From Prevotella sp. S7-1-8 (lineage in GTDB: Bacteria > Bacteroidota > Bacteroidia > Bacteroidales > Bacteroidaceae): 64,000 nt of DNA. Under the pieces are notes generated by a model that searched no databases, had not been told where the DNA came from, and saw nothing but the letters and a program-made list of their open reading frames with translations. Positions 8,844 through 19,922 of this stretch are shown here, one piece after another. The translations under genes and the position numbers were made by a program. The stretch is from assembly GCF_000758925.1 (NCBI RefSeq), contig NZ_JRNC01000033.1, forward strand, positions 25,052-89,051, written 5' to 3'. Within the stretch, counting starts at the first letter, position 1. Every line of letters begins with the position of its first letter.

Positions 8844-9767
8844 ATGCTAAAAATACCACCTGTCACCAAGAATTTGCTCATCATTAACGTCTTGGCATTT
8901 CTCGGCCTGCTTGTGGCGCAACAAGTATGGGGCTACGACCTGAACTATGCGCTTGGCCTGCACTTCTTCATGGCGTCTGACTTTCATCTCTACCAATTGG
9001 TTACCTACATGTTTATGCACGGTGGGTGGGAACACATTATCTTGAACATGTTCATGCTGTGGATGTTTGGTTCGGTGGTGGAGAGAGCGTGGGGAGAGAG
9101 TCGTTTCCTTTTTTATTACATTTTGTGCGGTATCGGCGCGGGTGTCATGCAAGAGATAGCACAATTTTTTTATGTGTATTTTATGCTCGACGCGCAGCAG
9201 TCGTTGGGCATCGTCGAGTCTTTCTCGGTGATGCGCCAGTTGGGCGACCAGCTCAACAATCTCACCACCGTGGGAGCGTCGGGGGCCATATACGCGCTGT
9301 TATTGGCTTTTGGCATGATGTTCCCAAACGAGAGGATGTTCATCATACCCATCCCTGTCCCCATCAAAGCCAAATGGATGGTGATGGGAGCCATAGTCGT
9401 GGAACTATTCTCCGCCATGGCTGTGTCCAATTCGAACGTGGCCCATTTGGCTCATTTGGGCGGCATGATATTCGGATTTTTTCTCATTCGCTATTGGCGG
9501 AGACATCCTGAAAATTACTATGACAATGGCAATGGCACTTCGTTTTTTGACAATTTGAAGTCTAAGTGGGAACAACGAGGTGGAAATCACTCTTTCGGCA
9601 AAGGCTCCCGTTATCATGGCACGGGCAATCCCGACTGGGATTACAACGCTCGCGAACAAGCCGCGCGGGAAGAGATAGACCGTATTCTCGACAAGATAAG
9701 GAAAAGTGGGTACGACAGTTTGAGCAAAGAGGAGAAACAGACGCTCTTTGACCAAAGCAAGAAATGA
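8844..9767 (+). CDS. Rhomboid family intramembrane serine protease
   Basis: Cleaves transmembrane segments of substrates within the membrane; the substrate is unknown. About six hydrophobic helices lie between residues 10 and 215. The catalytic serine sits in VGASGAIYALL (about residue 154) and the histidine in NVAHLAHLGGMIFGF (about 204). The conserved HxxxN appears as HGGWEHIILNMFMLWMFG (near 60). After the last helix comes a basic, soluble tail of about 90 residues that ends in a predicted helical segment (REEIDRILDKIRKSGYDSL), as in other Bacteroidetes rhomboids. ATG 8844 was chosen from the promoter position. The stop overlaps the next gene (ATGA). Confidence 0.93.
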   Translation: MLKIPPVTKNLLIINVLAFLGLLVAQQVWGYDLNYALGLHFFMASDFHLYQLVTYMFMHGGWEHIILNMFMLWMFGSVVERAWGESRFLFYYILCGIGAGVMQEIAQFFYVYFMLDAQQSLGIVESFSVMRQLGDQLNNLTTVGASGAIYALLLAFGMMFPNERMFIIPIPVPIKAKWMVMGAIVVELFSAMAVSNSNVAHLAHLGGMIFGFFLIRYWRRHPENYYDNGNGTSFFDNLKSKWEQRGGNHSFGKGSRYHGTGNPDWDYNAREQAAREEIDRILDKIRKSGYDSLSKEEKQTLFDQSKK

Positions 9768-10852
9768 TCAAAAAACTGAAAAAATTTACGTTGCAAACTA
9801 TAGCCGGGGCAAATATTGTCACTGTTATCGTGATGCTCGCCATGGGCTATTCGGATAGGCTCGATCCAGCGTCGTTCCCCATCTTGAGCAAGGGAGGGCT
9901 GGCGTTTCCTGTTTTCTTGATGCTCAACTTCGCGTTTCTCGTGTTTTGGATATTTTTTAAAACGAGGTGGGCGATTATCCCATTTGCCGGATTTTTGCTG
10001 TGCTACGGACCGATTAGGATATACTGCCCACTCAACATTACGCATACGCCACCCCACGATGCCATCAAGGTGCTGTCTTACAATGTATGGCTATTCGCCG
10101 GATGGGAAACCCCGGGAAACAAGCCCAACCCCATACTGGAATATATCAAGGAGCAAGACGCGGATATCGTTTGCCTGCAAGAATCCAATCTTACGGAGAT
10201 AAACAAAGCCAAGGTTGACTCGGCCCTCAACCCCATCTACCAGTATCGGGACACCGCCATGCACCAAGCGGGCGACTGTATATCAATTTACAGCAAGTTC
10301 CCAATCCTGTCAAAGGAGCGTATCATGTACGAATCTAAAGGAAACTTGAGTGTCGCTTTTAAATTGATGGTGAAAGGGGAGGAGGTGTTGGTGGTGAACA
10401 ATCACCTGGAAACCACGGGGTTGACAGTGGAGGACAAAGACCGATTTAAAACGATGATGAAAGGTGAGATGAAAGTGGATACGGCAGGGATGACATCCAA
10501 AACGCTCATCAACAAACTCAGCAAGGCCATGTCCATACGAGCGCGCCAAGCAGAGGCCGTGGCGCGCTACGTGGCCTATCACGGCGACATGCCAGTCATC
10601 CTGTGCGGCGATTTTAACGACAGCCCCATCTCGTACGTTCGAAGAACTATCGCCAAGGAACTGACCGACTGCTATGTGGAGGCAGGAAACGGCCCAGGTA
10701 TCAGCTATCATCACAACGGGTTTTATTTTAGAATAGACTATATCATGTGCTCGGCTCATTTTGAGCCAGTTGTCTGTCGCGTGGACAATAAAATAAAGAC
10801 ATCCGACCATTATCCTATCATTTGCTGGATGAAAAAACGCCATAAACCGTAA
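9764..10852 (+). CDS. Endonuclease/exonuclease/phosphatase family protein
   Basis: Metal-dependent phosphodiesterase/phosphatase fold of unknown substrate. Three N-terminal hydrophobic segments (within residues 5-90) anchor it in the membrane, followed by the EEP domain. Catalytic motifs visible in order are LSYNVWLF (about 105), CLQESNL (about 138), NNHLETTGL (about 210), CGDFNDSP (about 284) and TSDHYPI (about 350). It is translationally coupled to the rhomboid gene by a 4-nt overlap, a pairing common in Bacteroidales. The catalytic domain may face the periplasm, but topology is not certain. Confidence 0.9.
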   Translation: MIKKLKKFTLQTIAGANIVTVIVMLAMGYSDRLDPASFPILSKGGLAFPVFLMLNFAFLVFWIFFKTRWAIIPFAGFLLCYGPIRIYCPLNITHTPPHDAIKVLSYNVWLFAGWETPGNKPNPILEYIKEQDADIVCLQESNLTEINKAKVDSALNPIYQYRDTAMHQAGDCISIYSKFPILSKERIMYESKGNLSVAFKLMVKGEEVLVVNNHLETTGLTVEDKDRFKTMMKGEMKVDTAGMTSKTLINKLSKAMSIRARQAEAVARYVAYHGDMPVILCGDFNDSPISYVRRTIAKELTDCYVEAGNGPGISYHHNGFYFRIDYIMCSAHFEPVVCRVDNKIKTSDHYPIICWMKKRHKP

Positions 10853-10876
10853 AAAATGAATAAATAAGACCTTAAC

Positions 10877-10909
10877 CTTGCTTAAAAAGTCAAAAAAGTA
10901 GTATCTTTG
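10877..10909 (+). promoter_or_regulatory. Promoter of secDF
   Basis: CTTG (10877-10880), a 21-nt gap, then TATCTTTG (10902-10909), about 70 nt before the secDF start codon. Confidence 0.75.
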
Positions 10910-10980
10910 CATGTCATCTATGCAAAGTATCTTTATGCGTCATCAAAGTGAAATAATAGAAAATAAATATCAACAATAAA

Positions 10981-13900
10981 ATGCAAAACAAAGGAATTGT
11001 AATTGTAACCGCCGTCTTACTGACGCTTGCAAGCATCTTTTATTTGTCTTTCTCGTTCGCCACGAGATACTATGACAAGCAGGCTGCCAAGCTCGGCGAC
11101 CCCATCGCGCAACAGGATTATAAAGATTCCGTGAAGTATTTGGGAATTTACAGCTATCAGAAGTGTCTCGAAACGCAAATTGGTCTCGGTTTGGACTTGA
11201 AAGGAGGAATGAACGTTATCCTCGAGGTTTCCGTACCCGACGTGGTGGACATGCTCGCCGATCACAAGACCGACGCCGCCTACGCCAAGTCCATGAAAGA
11301 AGCTCGCCAAAAGCTCGAGACAACGCAAGGTGACTTCATCTCGCTGTTTGTCGACGCCTATCACAAGAATGCCCCCGGGCGTAGATTGGCGGAAGTGTTT
11401 GCCACGCAGCAGTTGCAAGGCAAAGTATCGCCCACAAGCACTGATGGCGAGGTGGAGAAAGTGCTGAGATCGGAGGTCGCATCGGCCATCGACAACTCTT
11501 TCACGGTGGTGCGCACCCGTATCGACCAGTTTGGCGTGGTGCAGCCCAATATCCAAAAAGTGCAAGGCTCGGAAGGACGCATCATGGTGGAAATGCCAGG
11601 CATCAAGGAGCCGGAGCGTATTCGTAAGTTGCTTCAAGGCAGCGCCAATTTGGAGTTTTGGGAGACCTTTAACGCGGCTGAGATAATTCCGTATCTTACG
11701 CAATTGGATACACGATTAGCCAATGGAGACAACGCTTCTTCAGACGTGGCGGACTCTGCCAAGGTGGAAAACAAAGGCAATGTGGCCGCAACAACAGCCA
11801 AACCTAAGTTTCAACTCAAGAAAAAGAGCAAAAAACAGGATATAAATACTACGCCCGACGCCCAGTTGGAGCAAGCCAAGAAGGTGCATCCACTGCTCGC
11901 CATGCTGCAAACGGCAGGTGGACAGAGCCTTAGCGTGGTGGGATACGCAAGCGTTAGGGACACCGCGAATATAAACAAGATTATCTATAGCGAGCTTGCC
12001 AAGCAAGTGTTGCCGACCGACTTGAAACTCCTTTGGAGCGCGAAACCAGCCGATGGCATCTCCGCAAAAAACATATTCGAGTTGCACGCCCTCAAGGTTA
12101 CGACCACCAATGGACGCGCGCCATTGGAGGGCGATGTGGTGACGGAGGCGTCAGACCAGTTTAATCATCTTACCGGCCAACCGGAGGTGAGCATGACAAT
12201 GAACTCTGAAGGCGCGCGGCGTTGGGCCGAGTTGACCAAGGCCAACGTAGGAAAAGCTATCGCCATTGTGCTTGATGGCGTGGTTTACTCCGCTCCGCGA
12301 GTGAACGGAGAAATATCCGGCGGACAATCGTCCATCAGTGGCAACTTCACAGTGGAGGACACCAAAGATTTGGCTAACACCTTGAAGTCGGGACGTATGC
12401 CCGCCCCTGCACACATCGTACAGGAAGAAGTGGTTGGGCCTACGCTTGGAGCGCAATCCATACAGCAAGGTGTTATATCATTCATTATAGCCTTCGTGCT
12501 GCTCATCATCTACATGCTCGCCATGTATAACGTGATACCTGGCTCAATCGCCGTGGGTGCATTGCTTGTCAATGTCTTTTTCACGCTTGGCATTCTGACG
12601 TCTTTTCAAGCCGCGCTCACCATGTCGGGTATCGCCGGTATGGTGCTGTCCCTCGGTACCGCGGTAGACGCCAACGTGCTGATTTACGAACGCATAAAAG
12701 AAGAATTGCGTGCCGGCAAGGGCATGAAACAAGCTGTCAGCGCTGGATATAGCAATGCGTTCTCAGCTATTTTCGACTCCAACTTGACATCATTGATAAC
12801 CGGTGTCATACTCTACGTGTTTGGTACAGGTCCTATCCGCGGCTTCGCCACAACATGGATCATCGGCATTGTATGCTCATTCTTTAGCGCTGTTTATCTC
12901 ACTCGTCTCGTTTACGAGTACAAACTGAACAAGGACAAGTGGCAGAACCTCAAATTTTGGACTGGCATCTCCAAGAATTTGATGCAAGGTACGGACTTTA
13001 AGTTTATGTCAATGTACAAAACCACCTTTACGGTAGCCATCGTTGCCGTGGTGGTATTCTGTGGCAGTTTCTTCGTTCGAGGTCTTGCCAAGAGCATCGA
13101 CTTTACCGGTGGTCGCAACTATGTCATCGTATTCGAGAAGAACACCCAGCCCGAACAAGTGCGCGATGTGTTGACAAAAACCTTCCCCAAGGCCACTACC
13201 AGCGCATTGTCATTGGGTACCGACAATAAGACTATTCGTGTCTCGACCAACTACAAGATAGAGTCCAACAGCCCTACCGTGGACGATGAGACGGAAGAGA
13301 TGCTCTATAAAGGATTGAAAAACGCGGGATTGGTGACCCAAAAGAATGTCAACGATTTCAAAAATCCTGATATTAGACAGGGAGGTTCCATTATAAGCTC
13401 ATCCAAGGTAGGACCCTCAGTGGCCAAGGATGTGACGTACGGGGCTATCATCAGTGTGCTCATAGCCTTGATAGCCATATTCCTTTACATACTGCTTCGT
13501 TTCCGTAACGTGGCCTTCTCCGTGGGCTCCACCGTGGCATTGGCTATCGACGCCCTCACCGTTATTGGTTTGTTCTCGTTGCTACAAGGCTTGTTGCCAT
13601 TCTCGCTTGAGGTCGACCAGACTTTCATTGGCGCTGTGCTGACCGTTATCGGCTACTCTATCAATGACAAAGTGGTGGTGTTCGACCGTATCCGAGAAAA
13701 CCTAAAGCTACATCCCAAGCAGGATATCCAGATTCTGTTCAATGATTCTATCAACCAGACCTTGGCTCGTACAATCAACACCTCGCTATCAACGTTGATC
13801 GTGTTGCTCTGTATCTTGTTCCTTGGTGGCAAGAGCATTCAGCCATTTGCCTTTGCTATGTCGTTAGGTGTGGTGTTCGGAACTTTGAGCTCCATCTTCA

Positions 13901-13992
13901 TAGCGTCTCCCATCGCATATCTCGTGATGGGCAAAAAAATACGGAATCGCCTGCAAGGCCAAGAGGCGAACGCGGTGGCGCAGACCGTATAA
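10981..13992 (+). CDS. secDF: Fused protein translocase subunit SecDF
   Basis: Proton-driven accessory of the Sec translocon that helps pull exported proteins across the inner membrane. At 1003 residues it carries SecD (about 1-650) and SecF (about 665-1003) in one chain, as usual in Bacteroidetes. Visible motifs are GLDLKGGMNVILEV (about 74), the periplasmic P1 region, AGMVLSLGTAVDANVLIYERI (about 557), DFTGGRNYVI in the SecF head (about 707) and VIGYSINDKVVVFDRIREN (about 885). A lysine-rich insert lies near residues 265-300. It is monocistronic, with promoter and terminator. Confidence 0.97.
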   Translation: MQNKGIVIVTAVLLTLASIFYLSFSFATRYYDKQAAKLGDPIAQQDYKDSVKYLGIYSYQKCLETQIGLGLDLKGGMNVILEVSVPDVVDMLADHKTDAAYAKSMKEARQKLETTQGDFISLFVDAYHKNAPGRRLAEVFATQQLQGKVSPTSTDGEVEKVLRSEVASAIDNSFTVVRTRIDQFGVVQPNIQKVQGSEGRIMVEMPGIKEPERIRKLLQGSANLEFWETFNAAEIIPYLTQLDTRLANGDNASSDVADSAKVENKGNVAATTAKPKFQLKKKSKKQDINTTPDAQLEQAKKVHPLLAMLQTAGGQSLSVVGYASVRDTANINKIIYSELAKQVLPTDLKLLWSAKPADGISAKNIFELHALKVTTTNGRAPLEGDVVTEASDQFNHLTGQPEVSMTMNSEGARRWAELTKANVGKAIAIVLDGVVYSAPRVNGEISGGQSSISGNFTVEDTKDLANTLKSGRMPAPAHIVQEEVVGPTLGAQSIQQGVISFIIAFVLLIIYMLAMYNVIPGSIAVGALLVNVFFTLGILTSFQAALTMSGIAGMVLSLGTAVDANVLIYERIKEELRAGKGMKQAVSAGYSNAFSAIFDSNLTSLITGVILYVFGTGPIRGFATTWIIGIVCSFFSAVYLTRLVYEYKLNKDKWQNLKFWTGISKNLMQGTDFKFMSMYKTTFTVAIVAVVVFCGSFFVRGLAKSIDFTGGRNYVIVFEKNTQPEQVRDVLTKTFPKATTSALSLGTDNKTIRVSTNYKIESNSPTVDDETEEMLYKGLKNAGLVTQKNVNDFKNPDIRQGGSIISSSKVGPSVAKDVTYGAIISVLIALIAIFLYILLRFRNVAFSVGSTVALAIDALTVIGLFSLLQGLLPFSLEVDQTFIGAVLTVIGYSINDKVVVFDRIRENLKLHPKQDIQILFNDSINQTLARTINTSLSTLIVLLCILFLGGKSIQPFAFAMSLGVVFGTLSSIFIASPIAYLVMGKKIRNRLQGQEANAVAQTV

Positions 13993-14409
13993 GCCAATGC
14001 TATGATAGTTTAAACGCACTTCTTTCCAAAAAGTGCATCATATCAATAAAAGCCATCTCCCACGTTTTCAAATGAGGTAGATGGCTTTTGTTTTGATTGT
14101 TGGTAGTCTGATAATTTGCTCATTTTTTGCGCTTTATCAAGGCAAGCAGAAGTTATTTCCGTCTCTTGCCAAGATAAACAGGCAAAACACAATGGTATTT
14201 AGTGGAATTAAGCTAATGTAGAAACATATATAGCTTGAGAATAAAAATGGCTTTACATTAAAAGACAATGTAACGAAGCCTATAATTTGGTATCTCTTTT
14301 AATATATAGATATAAAGAGATTTTAGTGCCAAACTATTGCCAATTTCATACAAAAAAGCCGTAATAGCTTGACAAACAAGAAACATGCACGAGACGATTA
14401 TGTTTCATG
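13993..14409 (+). other. Spacer between secDF and rdgB
   Basis: It holds the secDF terminator near its start. The rest (14100-14400) is A/T-rich, with small inverted repeats such as ATCTCTTT...AAAGAGAT near 14295-14325 but no gene. I see no clear promoter. Confidence 0.5.
14048..14094 (+). terminator. Terminator of secDF
   Basis: A perfect 11-bp stem AAAAGCCATCT/AGATGGCTTTT has a 20-nt loop and is followed by TGTTTTG. Confidence 0.8.
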
Positions 14410-15009
14410 TCACATGCCTTTCAGATGCGCTGCTAACATTCTTACGGCTTTCGCGCGATGGCTTATTCGATTTTTGACCTCTTCGCCAAGCTCTGCGAAA
14501 CTCTTGTCATAGCCCTCTGGTATGAACAACGGGTCGTAGCCGAAGCCCTCTGTGCCGTGTTTTTCGGTGTCTATTCGGCCACGCACCTCGCCCTCGAATT
14601 GATATTCCCTGCTACATAGAGCGTTGTCTCCCTCCATCGTTATAAGCGATATAACCGTTCGGAAGCGAGCCTTGCGATTGGCTTTACCATCAAGCTCACG
14701 CAGCAATTTGGCTATGTTGGCCTCGCTGTCGTGGTCTGTTCCATCGGCATAGCGTGCCGAACGCACTCCTGGCGCTCCCCCGAGAGCCTCCACCTCAAGT
14801 CCCGTGTCATCGGCGAAACAATCAAGATGATAATGGTCAAAAACATACTCGGCCTTGAGATGCGCGTTTTCCTCAAGGGTGTTTCCCGTTTCTGGAATGT
14901 CCACGTGACAACCAATGTCAGCCAATGACACTATGTCAAATTCATGGCCGAGTATTTCTCTTATTTCTTGCAATTTATGCTCGTTATTCGTGGCGAATAC
15001 TATTTTCAT
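14410..15009 (-). CDS. rdgB: Non-canonical purine NTP pyrophosphatase (RdgB/HAM1)
   Basis: Hydrolyses dITP, ITP and XTP to monophosphates, cleaning the nucleotide pool. It is 199 residues with the family markers [13 protein letters not shown] (residue 4), [19 protein letters not shown] (about 65), SARYA and [20 protein letters not shown] (about 152). It is the last gene of the minus-strand leuS-yitT-rdgB group, 58 nt after yitT. Confidence 0.95.
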   Translation of the reverse strand: MKIVFATNNEHKLQEIREILGHEFDIVSLADIGCHVDIPETGNTLEENAHLKAEYVFDHYHLDCFADDTGLEVEALGGAPGVRSARYADGTDHDSEANIAKLLRELDGKANRKARFRTVISLITMEGDNALCSREYQFEGEVRGRIDTEKHGTEGFGYDPLFIPEGYDKSFAELGEEVKNRISHRAKAVRMLAAHLKGM

Positions 15010-15067
15010 ATCTATTTTAACGCTTAAAGTTTAGAGATGGTGGCGATGGACAAGTGGCATAAGTCCA

Positions 15068-16027
15068 TCATTCCAATGGAGGAGCTGTTTTTTGCCCTTG
15101 CCTTTTCTTTGGAATTTTCACCTTTATATTTTCAAACCCCTCGCCGTAAACGCCAATGACAGAGCTTTGGCTCACAAAGGCGTTGGGGTCGGTTGTTTTA
15201 ATTAGCCTGAATATCAATTGGCTCTCGTTCTTTCGGGCCAGCAAGCATATCACTTTGATTTCTTGACCGGTGTACCATCCGTGTCCATCGAGTATGGTCA
15301 GACCATGATCGGTCTCCTTGGATAATATCGTGGCGATCTCCTCGTGCTTTCTCGAATATATCATGAACTGAACCGATTGCCGTTGCCTGCTGTGCACGAA
15401 GTCGAGCATGGAACATTCTATAAAGATAGTGCAAAAGCCGAAAACCACCTTGTGAGCCCTTTGTGCCATATCGCCAAACTGTGGAAAAAAGAAGCAGCTG
15501 CTTACTATAAACACGTCTATTAGGATAAGTACTTGCCCTAATGAGAGGTCTTTGTATTTATTCACCACGGCCGCTATGATGTCCGATCCACCTGTGCTGC
15601 CATTGTTCAGAAACACGATAGCGAGCGAGCTTCCCGTCAAACAGCACCCGATAACCATAGACATGAAGTCCTGTCCTTCGCCTAACATCTTGATGAATGA
15701 GCCGTCAGGGTTCACTGGCATAAGCTCTTGCGCATATTTAAGCATGAAGTAAAGCGCGAAGATGGCGTATATCGTTTTCATCATGAACCTTACCCCAAGC
15801 ACTATCAATGCCATGATTAGGAGTGACAGGTTGATAATTATATACGTGTATTCTATCTTAAATCCTGTCGCGTAGAATATGATGGCCGACATGCCAGTAA
15901 CGCCACCCGTTACTATTTCATAGGGCATCAAAAAGATGGTAAACGCGCTGGTGTAAAGCAACAAGCCAAGAGTGATGAACACATAGTCTTTTACTTCACC
16001 GATGATAAATTGTTGTCGACTGTTCAT
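15068..16027 (-). CDS. YitT family membrane protein (DUF161/DUF2179), copy 1
   Basis: Membrane protein of unknown transport role. It has five to six hydrophobic segments in the first 200 residues, with the family sequence [18 protein letters not shown] near 140. A soluble C-terminal DUF2179 domain follows ([20 protein letters not shown] near 233 to [16 protein letters not shown] near 298), probably ligand-binding. The start overlaps the leuS stop by 4 nt (ATGA), so it is co-translated with leuS. A paralogue of the same length lies at 36896-37843. Confidence 0.9.
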   Translation of the reverse strand: MNSRQQFIIGEVKDYVFITLGLLLYTSAFTIFLMPYEIVTGGVTGMSAIIFYATGFKIEYTYIIINLSLLIMALIVLGVRFMMKTIYAIFALYFMLKYAQELMPVNPDGSFIKMLGEGQDFMSMVIGCCLTGSSLAIVFLNNGSTGGSDIIAAVVNKYKDLSLGQVLILIDVFIVSSCFFFPQFGDMAQRAHKVVFGFCTIFIECSMLDFVHSRQRQSVQFMIYSRKHEEIATILSKETDHGLTILDGHGWYTGQEIKVICLLARKNESQLIFRLIKTTDPNAFVSQSSVIGVYGEGFENIKVKIPKKRQGQKTAPPLE

Positions 16028-18906
16028 TTGAGTACGAAATTTATTATTTTTTTAGGGACAATGATGGTCTTCACAATGTTTTTTCCCGCTATATATTTTT
16101 GTGTTCGCTCATCTTTCATCACTTGTTCCTGTATAGATTCCTTACTGTCATCCACGCCAAATACCATTTGAAAGCGAGCCTTGCCGTTGAAGCTTATGGT
16201 CATTTGCATCTCATTTTCCACCATGAAGGCCTCGTTCCATTTCGGCCATTCTGCGTCACAAACGCTGTCCTTTTGGCCCAGTCGCTCCCACAATTCCTCG
16301 GCTATGTACGGTGTGAAAGGCGCGATGATGGTCACGAGCAGCTCCAGCAGTTCCTTGCTGTGGCACTTTTGCTGTCCCAGCTCGTTCACGCAGATCATAA
16401 AGGCGGATATGCTCGTGTTGTACGAGAAAGTCTCTATGTCGGCCGTCACCTTCTTGATGAGCTTGTGCACGCTTTTCAAGCTGTCCTTGGATGGTGCCGA
16501 ATTGTCCACTAAGCACTCACCCGTGCGGTTATCGAAAAACAAGTTCCAGAACTTGCGTAAGAATCTGAAACAGCCATCTATACCGTTTGTATCCCACGGT
16601 TTGCTGGCCTCCACGGGTCCCAAGAACATCTCGTACAGGCGCAGGGTGTCGGCACCATAGTCGCGGATAATGTCGTCAGGGTTCACCACGTTGTACATGG
16701 ATTTCGACATTTTCTCCACCGCCCAGCCGCACACATAGTTGCCATCCTCGCAAATAAACTCCGCGTTTTGGTATTCAGGTCGCCATTGTTTGAACGCTTC
16801 CATGTCGAGCATGTCGTTCTTCACGAGGTTTACCCACACGTGTATGGGTGTCACCTCTTTGTATTCTCCGCGCAGGTTGTAGCTCACGAAGACAGGTTTG
16901 TCCGCGGCGCTAAGCTCTTCCACGCGATACACAAAATTGCTTCGGCCCTGTATCATGCCTTGGTTCACCAATTTGTGGTAAGGCTCTTCCTCGAAGCTCA
17001 CGCCCAAATCAAACAAGAATTTGTTCCAAAACCTGCTGTATATCAAGTGTCCGGTGGCGTGCTCGGTACCTCCCACGTACAAGTCAACCTGTCGCCAATA
17101 TTGTGCGGCGGCTTTCCCTACCAACGCCTTGTCGTTCCGCGGGTCCATGTATCTCAGGTAGTATGCGCTCGAACCGGCAAATCCCGGCATGGTGTAGAGG
17201 TCTATCGGGAACACCGTACGCTCGTCAATCTCACTATTAAGCGTCACTTGTTTCCTCTTCGTGTCCCACGCCCATCGCTCGGCTCTGCCCAATGGCGGCT
17301 CGCCCATCTCGGTGGGTTTGTACTCCTTTATCTCCGGCAACTCGATGGGCAGGCACTCCTCAGGTATCATCTTGGGCATCCCATGGTCATAGTACACGGG
17401 GAAAGGCTCTCCCCAATAACGCTGCCGGGAGAATATGGCGTCGCGTATGCGATAGTTCACTTTCACCCTGCCTATACCCTTGTCGCTCACGAATTGCTTG
17501 GTCTTGGCTATCGCCTCGCTCACCGTCAAACCGTTTAGCGAGAATCCGTCCATGCCCCGTTTGCCCTTCATGGGCGAGTTTGTCACGATGCCTTCCTTGG
17601 CGTCAAAGCTTTCCTCCGACACGTCGGCGCCCTCTATAAGTGGTATGATGGGCAGTCCGAAGTGCTTGGCAAAAGCGTAGTCGCGACTGTCATGGGCTGG
17701 CACTGCCATGATAGCGCCCGTGCCATATCCAGCCAACACATACTCAGACACGTAGATTGGTATTGCCTCTCCGGTAAGCGGGTTGATGGCGTTGGCGCCC
17801 GTGGGCACGCCAGTCACCTTGTGGTCAGACATCCTGTCCACCTCGGTGCGCTTCTTCACGTATTCCAAATATCTCTCCACCTCGGCTCGCTGGCTGTCCG
17901 TGGTCACTTGTCTCACATAGTCAGACTCTGGCGCGAGCACCATGAACGTCACGCCAAACATGGTGTCGGCGCGTGTGGTGAAAATCGTGATGGTATCAGT
18001 TTCTTGCGCCGTGCCGTCCTCGTTCTTTTGGATTTTGAATTTCACCTCTGCGCCCTCGCTGCGTCCTATCCAGTTTTTTTGTGTCTCGGTGATAGAGTCG
18101 CTCCACTCCACGGTGTTCAGACCATCGAGCAGTCGCTGCGCGTAGGCCGATACCCTGAGGCACCATTGGCTCATCTTCTTCTGCACCACCGGAAATCCTC
18201 CGCGTTCAGACACGCCGTCCACAACCTCATCGTTGGCCAGCACGGTGCCCAGTCCGGCGCACCAGTTCACCGTCATCTCACCCCTGTAGGCTATGCGATA
18301 GTTCATCAGCGTCTCGGCTTGCCGTGTCTCGTCCATGGCGTTCCATTCCTCTGCGCTAAAAGCGATGGTGTCGTCGGTCTGCGCGGCGTGTATGCCGTTT
18401 GTCCCATCCGTTTCAAAATGCTTCACGAGAACGTCTATAGGCATGGCCTTCCGCAACTCCGTGTCGTAGTAAGAGTTGAACATCTTTTGGAACGCCCATT
18501 GCGTCCAGTGGTAGTATTTGGGGTCACAAGTGCGTATCTCCCTGTCCCAATCGAACGAGAACCCCATCTTGTCCAACTGCTGGCGATAGCGATTTATGTT
18601 TTGTTCCGTGGTGACAGCCGGGTGCTGCCCCGTCTGTATGGCGTATTGCTCGGCCGGCAATCCGTAGGCGTCGTACCCCATTGGGTTGAGCACGTTGTAG
18701 CCTTGTTGCCGCTTGAAACGCGCGTAAATATCGCTGGCGATATATCCCAGCGGGTGTCCCACGTGCAATCCTGCCCCCGATGGGTAGGGAAACATGTTCA
18801 GAACATAGTATTTAGGACGGGATTTGTCTTCGTTCACATGATATGTTTTGCGTTGCGCCCATCTTTGTTGCCATTTCTCTTCTATTTCCTTAAAATTATA
18901 GTCCAT
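16024..18906 (-). CDS. leuS: Leucyl-tRNA synthetase
   Basis: Charges tRNA-Leu and proofreads through an inserted editing domain. It is 960 residues. The HIGH box appears as HVGHPLGY (about residue 47), the CP1 editing domain with [12 protein letters not shown] (about 307) and [12 protein letters not shown] (about 405), and the KMSKS loop in EKMSKSMYN (about 733). The anticodon-binding domain is C-terminal. It is slightly longer than E. coli LeuS, as in other Bacteroidetes. It leads the leuS-yitT-rdgB transcript from the promoter at 18998-19028. Confidence 0.98.
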   Translation of the reverse strand: MDYNFKEIEEKWQQRWAQRKTYHVNEDKSRPKYYVLNMFPYPSGAGLHVGHPLGYIASDIYARFKRQQGYNVLNPMGYDAYGLPAEQYAIQTGQHPAVTTEQNINRYRQQLDKMGFSFDWDREIRTCDPKYYHWTQWAFQKMFNSYYDTELRKAMPIDVLVKHFETDGTNGIHAAQTDDTIAFSAEEWNAMDETRQAETLMNYRIAYRGEMTVNWCAGLGTVLANDEVVDGVSERGGFPVVQKKMSQWCLRVSAYAQRLLDGLNTVEWSDSITETQKNWIGRSEGAEVKFKIQKNEDGTAQETDTITIFTTRADTMFGVTFMVLAPESDYVRQVTTDSQRAEVERYLEYVKKRTEVDRMSDHKVTGVPTGANAINPLTGEAIPIYVSEYVLAGYGTGAIMAVPAHDSRDYAFAKHFGLPIIPLIEGADVSEESFDAKEGIVTNSPMKGKRGMDGFSLNGLTVSEAIAKTKQFVSDKGIGRVKVNYRIRDAIFSRQRYWGEPFPVYYDHGMPKMIPEECLPIELPEIKEYKPTEMGEPPLGRAERWAWDTKRKQVTLNSEIDERTVFPIDLYTMPGFAGSSAYYLRYMDPRNDKALVGKAAAQYWRQVDLYVGGTEHATGHLIYSRFWNKFLFDLGVSFEEEPYHKLVNQGMIQGRSNFVYRVEELSAADKPVFVSYNLRGEYKEVTPIHVWVNLVKNDMLDMEAFKQWRPEYQNAEFICEDGNYVCGWAVEKMSKSMYNVVNPDDIIRDYGADTLRLYEMFLGPVEASKPWDTNGIDGCFRFLRKFWNLFFDNRTGECLVDNSAPSKDSLKSVHKLIKKVTADIETFSYNTSISAFMICVNELGQQKCHSKELLELLVTIIAPFTPYIAEELWERLGQKDSVCDAEWPKWNEAFMVENEMQMTISFNGKARFQMVFGVDDSKESIQEQVMKDERTQKYIAGKNIVKTIIVPKKIINFVLK

Positions 18907-19255
18907 TTGTCGTTTTCTTGGTTTGGGTTTATGCTTTCGTCGGTGTTAGCCAAAGATTAACACAAGTTTTATCTTTCACCATAAAATAAAATATATGCAA
19001 AGTTAATGCAAATAACATGATTTTCAAAGGAAAATCACAAAAATAAATCTATCGCGCGTCGATAAAACAACCATGTTTTTCAAGCGTGAGCGCATGTTTT
19101 TCAATAAAAATATAGGGGCCGTGCGACTGTGAGACTACATCTCGGGTATACTGTGACACCATGGTCACGTCAAGAATGGCAAGTTTGATATTCCTCCTTT
19201 TCTGTTAAAGACGATAAAACACACACACTTTCCGTATGATTTTTCATAAATGTTA
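18907..19255 (-). other. Spacer upstream of leuS
   Basis: It contains the leuS promoter (18998-19028). The remaining 200 bp toward 19255 shows no gene. A partial palindrome, GTGAC...GTCAC, lies around 19150-19170. Confidence 0.5.
18998..19028 (-). promoter_or_regulatory. Promoter of leuS
   Basis: On the minus strand, TTTG (19025-19028), a 19-nt gap and TAACTTTG (18998-19005), about 90 nt before the start codon. Confidence 0.8.
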
Positions 19256-19919
19256 TTATACTGTTTGGCTATATATTAGCTTTCGTATATTAATTTTTTT
19301 CAATTCAGCGTTGCCTTTAAACTGTTCCTCCAGCATGTTCACCCATGAACCAAACAAGTCTGTTTCGTTGTACTCAAAGTCCCAATAATCAGAGATGTCT
19401 TGTAAAAGATCTTTATCAGGATTGTCCAATAAAGATTTTATTTCATCAACTCGCCTTAAAAGATTGCCAACAATTTGGGGCAGGGGAGGGTTGAAAACAA
19501 CGCCTTTGTATTCTTTGATTTTCCCGCCAGCGGAATAAAAGTCTCGCATGTTTGAGCATAGCAACGAGTAATGTGAGCACAGCCATATCGCCACGTATTT
19601 ATATTTAAGATTTGGATTTGCGCTGTACATGGATTTAAATAAGATAAAAGATCGATTGATCAAATTTCTTTTTATATCACTATCAATATCTGTAATAAAC
19701 TTAAGGTTGGGTTCTACGGTTTCTCCCATCCACCAAGGCATTTGTATTTTATGCGATTTTTTGCCCTCCGCGATAAAAAACTGCCTAACTTGTTTTATCT
19801 TCTCTTTTTCTGGTAGCGATTTGGATAGATCGTATTCAGTGTGCGTTCGCGTCAATTAAACGGTCTGTGTCATGTGTCCCTTCTGTCTGAAATGCTATGT
19901 AATTGGAATCCATGTTCAT
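19256..19919 (-). pseudogene. Unknown companion of the DNA methyltransferase, probable +1 frameshift
   Basis: The main frame (19256-19855) codes for 199 residues, begins at a TTG directly after a stop codon, and has no ATG until about residue 39. In the neighbouring frame, an ATG at 19919, only 3 nt after the methyltransferase stop, opens MNMDSNYIAF...DRLIDANAH and ends near 19838. Joining the two by skipping one base gives a smooth protein (...LIDANAH-TEYDLSKSLPEKEKIK...). This suggests one gene with a frameshift, or a TTG-started gene. I do not recognise the family: no clear PD-(D/E)XK, HNH or GIY-YIG motif is visible. It is lysine- and aromatic-rich and more A/T-rich than its neighbours. 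Position suggests a restriction enzyme or accessory protein, but that is inference. Confidence 0.5.
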
Positions 19920-19922
19920 GTT

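Noticed and set aside
17662..18960. 432-codon open frame antisense to leuS
   Set aside because: It lies wholly opposite a canonical synthetase gene, has low-complexity, His/Arg/Val-rich translation and no family motif. It is a shadow of leuS codon use.
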